NCBI GenBank assembly: GCA_023140035.1
Contig: JAGLML010000090.1
Span: 1 to 5,036 of the forward strand
Direction of reading: 5' to 3'
DNA from: Thermoplasmatales archaeon
Lineage (GTDB): Archaea > Thermoplasmatota > E2 > DHVEG-1
Length of the DNA stretch: 5,036 nt
The first letter of the stretch is position 1, and the number at the start of each line of letters is the position of its first letter. The translations under genes were made by a program, and so were the position numbers. Under the pieces are notes generated by a model. The model worked only from the letters and a program-made list of their open reading frames with translations, was not told where the DNA came from and made no database searches. Below are positions 1 through 2,833 of this stretch, piece by piece.

Positions 1-25
1 TTTTTTCATCTTTTCTTTCTGCCAT
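1..25 (-). CDS. N-terminal fragment of an unidentified protein (runs off left edge)
   Basis: Only the first eight codons are inside the window, reading MAERKDEK on the minus strand from an ATG at 25-23. The start is supported by a strong archaeal-type ribosome binding site, GGTGATC, at 35-29 just upstream of the ATG. A second in-frame ATG at 9-7 has no comparable site. The fragment is highly charged and too short to assign to a family. The long AT-rich region upstream, with TATA-like sequences and a large inverted repeat, suggests the gene has its own promoter instead of depending on the zinc-ribbon gene that precedes it on the same strand. Confidence 0.55.
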
Positions 26-28
26 GTC

Positions 29-35
29 GATCACC
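29..35 (-). promoter_or_regulatory. Ribosome binding site GGTGATC for the left-edge gene
   Basis: The minus strand reads AGGTGATCGAC directly before the ATG at 25. GGTGATC is complementary to the 3' end of archaeal 16S rRNA. The spacing, four bases from GGTGAT to the ATG, is workable. This site is the main reason for calling a gene start at the left edge. Confidence 0.6.
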
Positions 36-81
36 TAATTACATATAATTATATATCATTATATTTAGTTATATGTAATTA
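36..81. repeat. 13-bp perfect inverted repeat on a 10-bp phased TTA-ATA motif
   Basis: The arms are TAATTACATATAA at 36-48 and TTATATGTAATTA at 69-81, exact reverse complements separated by 20 bases. TTA also recurs at 39, 49, 59, 69 and 79, each time followed by an A/T-rich ATA-like stretch, so the region is a run of roughly 10-bp repeats in step with the DNA helix. It lies in the leader of the left-edge minus-strand gene, between a TATA-like box (90-97) and its ribosome site (29-35). A repressor operator or an intrinsically curved element are both possible. Low sequence complexity makes chance symmetry more likely than usual. Confidence 0.5.
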
Positions 82-89
82 CAAAAAGC

Positions 90-97
90 TATATAAA
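90..97 (-). promoter_or_regulatory. Candidate TATA box for the left-edge gene
   Basis: The minus strand reads TTTATATA here. Placing transcription initiation about 25 bases downstream puts it near 68, at the inner edge of one arm of the inverted repeat and upstream of the ribosome site at 29-35. Other TATA-like sequences exist nearer the gene (around 47-57 and 58-66), so the exact box is uncertain. Confidence 0.35.
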
Positions 98-114
98 TTT
101 TATGGAGTCGTTAC

Positions 115-120
115 AAAAAA
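115..120 (-). terminator. Candidate T-run terminator after the zinc-ribbon gene
   Basis: On the minus strand the stop codon at 147-145 is followed about 25 bases later by six T residues (120-115). Archaeal RNA polymerases commonly terminate at such U-tracts without a hairpin. No stem was seen beside it. The promoter-like sequence further downstream is consistent with transcription ending here and restarting for the left-edge gene. Confidence 0.3.
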
Positions 121-144
121 TCTCAATGGTTTACTTTGATTATT

Positions 145-474
145 CTATCCAATTACTTGTACTACTTGATTATTTACAACTAAAAATTCAACTAATTCAC
201 CCGTTTTCGCTAGGTCCTTTAAAAGATCGTAACTTAAAATATGTTCATACCTTGATAAAACCCGACTTCCACTTGGTGCCCAGCTACCTATTTCTACATG
301 ATGTGAATCAAAATTTTTTACGCTCCCTAAAATGGTAAATGATTCCGTTACTAACCTAAATGAACAGGAGGTACACTCGATGACTGTCTTATATGGAATG
401 TATAGGCTTTCTCTGTCATATATCGGTTCTATTTGAACCATTGTTAAAGATCCTTGACATTGCGGACAAGTCAT
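145..474 (-). CDS. Small zinc-ribbon protein of unknown function
   Basis: This is a 109-residue protein opening with MTCPQC. Cys3, Cys6, Cys34 and Cys37 form two CxxC pairs (CPQC and CTSC) 27 residues apart, as expected of a zinc ribbon. The rest is a compact alpha/beta region with a WAPSGSR motif around residues 66-72 and a hydrophobic C-terminal strand (EFLVVNNQVVQVIG). No catalytic signature or membrane segment is visible, so a nucleic-acid- or protein-binding role is inference only. I chose the ATG at 474 because AGGAG lies five bases upstream and the ribbon then begins at the N-terminus, as is usual. The frame stays open to an ATG at 579, which would add 35 residues; those upstream ATGs lack a well-placed ribosome site, but leaderless starts at 552 or 537 cannot be excluded. 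The gene is divergent from the SAM hydrolase. Confidence 0.75.
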   Translation of the reverse strand: MTCPQCQGSLTMVQIEPIYDRESLYIPYKTVIECTSCSFRLVTESFTILGSVKNFDSHHVEIGSWAPSGSRVLSRYEHILSYDLLKDLAKTGELVEFLVVNNQVVQVIG

Positions 475-479
475 GCCTT

Positions 480-484
480 CTCCT
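480..484 (-). promoter_or_regulatory. Ribosome binding site AGGAG deciding the zinc-ribbon start
   Basis: The minus strand reads AAAGGAGAAGGC immediately before the ATG at 474, leaving five bases between AGGAG and the start. The upstream in-frame ATG at 537 has a GGGAG directly abutting it, which is too close to act. This favours the 109-residue form over the 144-residue form. Confidence 0.5.
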
Positions 485-610
485 TTAGTCTTACTCCAAA
501 TATTTTCTAAAATCTTCAAATTTTTTTTGAAACTCATCTCCCGAAACTCCATTCCATATATTATGCACGCTTCTAACATATATAGTTTTGGTATAAATTG
601 GCTAAAAGTG

Positions 611-619
611 TTATAAATA
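611..619 (+). promoter_or_regulatory. TATA box for the SAM hydrolase gene
   Basis: TTATAAATA lies about 55 bases before the ATG at 670, with an A-rich BRE-like stretch (AAAAGTG) just upstream. Initiation about 25 bases downstream would give a leader of about 30 bases. A small AT-only palindrome (623-637, TTATTAA and TTAATAA arms) lies between the box and the predicted start site. The leader contains GAGG at 651-654, but 15 bases from the ATG is too far for a standard ribosome site. Confidence 0.5.
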
Positions 620-669
620 GACTTATTAAATTAATAAAAGATAATAGATTGAGGATTAGTTGATAGTTT

Positions 670-1458
670 ATGAAAATTATAACATTTCTTTCGGATTTTG
701 GTACAAAGGATGGATACGTTTCTCAGATGAAAGGAGTTGCATTAGGAATTACTGATGCAAGACTGATTGATATAACACATGAGATTATACCTCACAATAT
801 TCCTGAGGGAGCATTTACCCTTAGAAGTACCGCTCCATATTTTCCTACTGGAACAGTTCATGTAGCCGTAGTAGACCCTGGTGTGGGTACTGAGGGGCGC
901 GGCATCTTGATAACTACACGGAAGCATATATTGATCGGTCCGGATAATGGCATCCTAATGCCTGTAGCTCATTTCTTGGGTGATTTCATCGTCTATGAAA
1001 TTTCAAACGAAAAATACATGCTCAATTCTATATCTACAACATTTCATGGGAGAGATATTTTCACTCCTGTTGCAGCACATATAACAAATGGCGTACCATT
1101 TGAAGAGATAGGCAACCGAATTGATGATTTTATTGATCTGGATTTTGGGCAAGGTGAGATTAGAGAAAATGCCGCCACAGGAAAAGTAATTTATATTGAT
1201 AGGTTTGGAAACGTTATAACTAATATCACTGGAGATGTACTGTCAAATGGTCTAGTTTACAATAAAAACATTATGGTATTTATTGGCGAAAAGTGTATAG
1301 AGTTGCCTTTTGTTAAATCCTATGGTTTTGTAAAAAAAAGGGAAATGCTTGCTACCATTGGAAGTAGCAATTTCCTTGAAATCGGTATAAATCAAGGTAA
1401 TGCAGCAAAGAAATTATCTATAAAAGAAGATGATAAAGTAGAAATATTGTTCGCTTAG
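670..1458 (+). CDS. S-adenosylmethionine hydrolase (DUF62 / SAM hydroxide adenosyltransferase family)
   Basis: This 262-residue protein matches the usual length and motif order of the DUF62 family. These enzymes use a water-derived hydroxide to cleave S-adenosylmethionine into adenosine and methionine, and are related to the bacterial fluorinase and chlorinase. Visible motifs are SDFGTKDGYV (8-17), DITHEI (34-39), VVDPGVGTEGRG (67-78), PDNG (91-94), STTFHGRDIFTP (122-133) and IDRFGNVITN (176-185). Asp69 and His126 match the family's catalytic Asp and His. The family's DPGVGTxRR stretch here reads DPGVGTEGRG, so the first Arg is replaced by Gly76 and only Arg77 remains. The C-terminal half is the small beta-barrel domain. 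It is a cytosolic enzyme with its own promoter, monocistronic by layout, and its stop overlaps the convergent flavin reductase gene by four bases. Confidence 0.93.
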   Translation: MKIITFLSDFGTKDGYVSQMKGVALGITDARLIDITHEIIPHNIPEGAFTLRSTAPYFPTGTVHVAVVDPGVGTEGRGILITTRKHILIGPDNGILMPVAHFLGDFIVYEISNEKYMLNSISTTFHGRDIFTPVAAHITNGVPFEEIGNRIDDFIDLDFGQGEIRENAATGKVIYIDRFGNVITNITGDVLSNGLVYNKNIMVFIGEKCIELPFVKSYGFVKKREMLATIGSSNFLEIGINQGNAAKKLSIKEDDKVEILFA

Positions 1459-2006
1459 AATTCTTTCTTTTTTAACCTGTCAATTGTAGTATAAATGTTT
1501 CCCCCAACATAGTATAATGGTTGGGTTTTGTTTATCATTAATAAGTCATTTTTGAATGTATTTTCATCCGCTTGTACTGCAACAACCTCCCCAATAAATA
1601 GCGTATGATCTCCAACTGTTAAGTTTTGAGCCATCCTGCATTCTAAATGAGCATAGCATTCTTTAATGACAGGTACCTTTACCTTTTTAGCAGGTGATAA
1701 TGTTAATCTAGTTTTGTCGATTTTATCTGTTGATCTACCAGAATGCGTTCCACAGAAATGTGCTTTTTCAACCATATTGTAGTAAACAAAATTGACTACA
1801 AACTCTTTGCCTTTTTTTATTAAATCGTGGGAATATCTGCTTGGAGCTAATGAAATGCCATACAATGGAGGCTTTTTTGAGATGGGTGTATGCCATGCTA
1901 TCGTTATGACATTTGTCTTGCCATGTTCATCGTTACATGTTACTAAAACCGTTTGCATTGGAAAGGAGTATTGGTAGAATTTTTCTATGTTCCCATCAAC
2001 TTTCAT
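1455..2006 (-). CDS. Flavin reductase-like domain protein (flavoredoxin-type)
   Basis: A 183-residue protein of the flavin reductase-like family, which binds FMN in a split barrel. Family features are the N-terminal strand and turn ending in NVITIAW (32-38), LYGISLAPSRYS (48-59), the glycine-rich CGTHSGRSTDK (85-95), and the core strand GDHTLFIGEV (132-141), followed by PLYYVGGNIY (163-172). Such proteins act as flavin reductases or small FMN electron carriers; the donor and partner cannot be read from the sequence. The start is secure: GAGGAGG lies five bases before the ATG at 2006. It sits 31 bases downstream of the DUF357 gene on the same strand, so the two are probably cotranscribed. Its TAA overlaps the TAG of the convergent SAM hydrolase gene. 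Confidence 0.9.
   Translation of the reverse strand: MKVDGNIEKFYQYSFPMQTVLVTCNDEHGKTNVITIAWHTPISKKPPLYGISLAPSRYSHDLIKKGKEFVVNFVYYNMVEKAHFCGTHSGRSTDKIDKTRLTLSPAKKVKVPVIKECYAHLECRMAQNLTVGDHTLFIGEVVAVQADENTFKNDLLMINKTQPLYYVGGNIYTTIDRLKKKEF
1461..1473 (+). terminator. Candidate T-rich terminator after the SAM hydrolase gene
   Basis: A pyrimidine tract, TTCTTTC followed by six T, begins two bases after the TAG at 1456-1458. It fits an archaeal U-tract terminator. It also encodes the lysine-rich C-terminus of the convergent flavin reductase on the other strand, so the base composition has a second explanation. Confidence 0.35.
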
Positions 2007-2011
2007 ATTAT

Positions 2012-2018
2012 CCTCCTC
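2012..2018 (-). promoter_or_regulatory. Strong ribosome binding site GAGGAGG of the flavin reductase gene
   Basis: The minus strand reads AAGAGGAGGATAAT before the ATG at 2006, giving a near-perfect Shine-Dalgarno sequence with five-base spacing. A strong internal site like this is expected for the second gene of an operon, in contrast to the DUF357 gene upstream, which has none. Confidence 0.65.
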
Positions 2019-2037
2019 TTAAACGTATAGGACATTT

Positions 2038-2259
2038 TTAAAGTTTTATGATGCTATCCAATAGCCCATGTGCATAATTTATGCATCCAAAGGCAGTGAA
2101 ATAATCTTTTTTTTCTAAATAATATTTTGTATCTTCATAATATTGACTTGCAAGTTCAATTATTTTGCTCTGCTCTTCATCTATGTCTCTTTGTTGCATT
2201 TTTTGAAGGTTTTCTTCGAACATAACTATATCTTTTTCTATTCTCGTTTTTTCGTCCAT
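2038..2259 (-). CDS. DUF357 family small helical protein
   Basis: A 73-residue acidic protein, predicted all-helical with a coiled-coil-like first half rich in Glu, Gln and Lys (residues 1-35). The second half, from LASQYYEDTKYYLEKKDY through INYAHGLLDSIIKL, matches the DUF357 signature: a Y-x2-D-x2-Y-x5-D-Y stretch followed by a closing YAHGLLD motif. DUF357 proteins are short, largely archaeal and uncharacterised; their helical-hairpin form suggests an adaptor or partner-binding role, which is inference. No ribosome site precedes the ATG at 2259, and a TATA-like box about 25 bases upstream suggests a leaderless transcript. It is the first gene of a probable operon with the flavin reductase and is divergent from the winged-helix regulator. 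Confidence 0.85.
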   Translation of the reverse strand: MDEKTRIEKDIVMFEENLQKMQQRDIDEEQSKIIELASQYYEDTKYYLEKKDYFTAFGCINYAHGLLDSIIKL

Positions 2260-2263
2260 AGTA

Positions 2264-2277
2264 TCTTACTTGTAAGA
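2264..2277. promoter_or_regulatory. Palindrome TCTTAC-TT-GTAAGA at the DUF357 start
   Basis: Six-base perfect arms (2264-2269 and 2272-2277) flank a two-base spacer, five bases upstream of the DUF357 ATG. It lies between the candidate TATA box (2281-2289) and the start codon, where a bound repressor would block initiation. Its sequence is unrelated to the larger TTTTRTCG array, so a different regulator would be needed. Short palindromes occur by chance in AT-rich DNA. Confidence 0.35.
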
Positions 2278-2280
2278 CAG

Positions 2281-2297
2281 AATATATGGAAATAAAC
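2281..2297 (-). promoter_or_regulatory. Candidate promoter of the DUF357-flavin reductase operon
   Basis: On the minus strand this stretch reads GTTTATTTCCATATATT. It contains two TATA-like cores, TTTATT (about 2291-2296) and CATATATT (2281-2288). Initiation about 25 bases downstream would fall at or just before the ATG at 2259, consistent with a leaderless message and with the absence of a ribosome site. Confidence 0.4.
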
Positions 2298-2313
2298 TTT
2301 TTGCTATTTTTGT

Positions 2314-2367
2314 ATTTTATCGTTTGTAATCCGATAAAATGTTTTGTCGCTTTTCAAACGACAAAAT
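2314..2367. promoter_or_regulatory. Tandem dyad operator: four alternating TTTTRTCG half-sites
   Basis: Four 8-bp half-sites alternate in orientation: TTTTATCG at 2315-2322, CGATAAAA at 2332-2339, TTTTGTCG at 2342-2349 and CGACAAAA at 2359-2366. Spacers are 9, 2 and 9 bases. They form two units repeating every 27 bases. Within each unit the arms are perfect complements, and the single arm difference between units (A to G, with T to C opposite) is compensated. The whole block is also close to symmetric about 2340/2341: ATTTTATCGTTTG at 2314-2326 is the reverse complement of 2355-2367 with one mismatch. It ends directly before the BRE/TATA of the winged-helix gene. The inferred role is binding two dimers of that regulator. 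Confidence 0.7.
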
Positions 2368-2382
2368 GGAAAACTATTTATA
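2368..2382 (+). promoter_or_regulatory. BRE/TATA promoter of the regulator-exporter operon
   Basis: GGAAAAC (2368-2374, BRE-like) is followed by TATTTATA (2375-2382). Initiation about 25 bases downstream would fall near 2403-2407, giving a leader of about 30 bases that includes the GGTG site at 2424-2427. The operator block ends at 2367, so proteins bound there would touch or crowd TFB/TBP. Confidence 0.55.
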
Positions 2383-2423
2383 CTCATAAAACAACAAATT
2401 TTATTAAAATTAAAAAATAAATT

Positions 2424-2427
2424 GGTG
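2424..2427 (+). promoter_or_regulatory. Ribosome binding site GGTG of the regulator gene
   Basis: TTGGTGCAAATTAATG places GGTG seven bases before the ATG at 2435. It is a partial match to the archaeal GGTGATC consensus but well positioned, and supports this start over later Met codons. Confidence 0.45.
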
Positions 2428-2434
2428 CAAATTA

Positions 2435-2833
2435 ATGAGTAAAACCAGGTTGCGTGTAGACAAAAGCACAGAGAGAGCAGTGCATGAAATATTGAAATCT
2501 AGAGCGGAGTCGAGAATTTATATATATTTACTCAGGAAGAACGGGGCAGTAAGTGAAGATATCATAAAAGGCACCAAACTTCACCCAAGTACAGTTAGAG
2601 AATTACTTTCCAAAATGTATGATCAGAAATTAATTTATCGGGAAAAACTTAAAAATGACAGCATAGGAAAAAACCCCTACCTCTACAGGGCTGCTTCCCC
2701 CATTAAACTTTTGCAAAAATATGCTAAAGATATGGAAGGTAGGCTGAACAAACTTGCAAATCTATCTGGGAAAAAAGATGGAATTACTAAATATGTTAGG
2801 ATAAAAATTTATGAGCGAGTAGATAAAGCATGA
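2435..2833 (+). CDS. Winged helix-turn-helix transcriptional regulator (MarR/TrmB-like fold)
   Basis: A 132-residue basic protein. Residues 13-34 form a long helix (ERAVHEILKSRAESRIYIYLLRK). Residues 37-66 read as helix-turn-helix: GAVSEDIIKGTKLHPSTVRELLSKMYDQKL, with HPSTVRELLSKM as the likely recognition helix. Residues 67-85 (IYREKLKNDSIGKNPYLYRA) fit a beta-hairpin wing ending in the 'YLYRA' strand typical of archaeal winged helices. A short C-terminal helix (89-110) could serve dimerisation. No ligand domain or metal site is visible, so the signal is unknown. The dyad operator immediately upstream suggests autoregulation, and the ATGA overlap with the exporter gene makes the exporter its most likely target. 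It is assigned by fold, not to a named subfamily. Confidence 0.82.
   Translation: MSKTRLRVDKSTERAVHEILKSRAESRIYIYLLRKNGAVSEDIIKGTKLHPSTVRELLSKMYDQKLIYREKLKNDSIGKNPYLYRAASPIKLLQKYAKDMEGRLNKLANLSGKKDGITKYVRIKIYERVDKA

Noticed and set aside
102..338. Plus-strand open frame of 78 codons
   Set aside because: It lies antisense to the zinc-ribbon gene, whose cysteine pairs and ribosome site are convincing. The translation shows no family motif and has no ribosome site.
623..637. Palindrome TTATTAA-A-TTAATAA between the SAM hydrolase TATA box and start codon
   Set aside because: Its position suits an operator, but it is only A and T, with 7-bp arms in very AT-rich DNA, so chance is a sufficient explanation. 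It is mentioned only within the promoter entry.
742..927. Minus-strand open frame of 61 codons inside the SAM hydrolase gene
   Set aside because: It is antisense to a gene with clear family motifs and shows no recognisable domain or ribosome site.
1792..1977. Plus-strand open frame of 61 codons inside the flavin reductase gene
   Set aside because: It is antisense to a well-supported flavin reductase, and the translation has no coherent domain.
2314..2367. CRISPR-like or transcription terminator hairpins
   Set aside because: There are only two 27-bp units, with no spacers between them, so this is not a CRISPR array. There is no T-run after the stems and both flanking genes point away from them, so terminators make no sense here.
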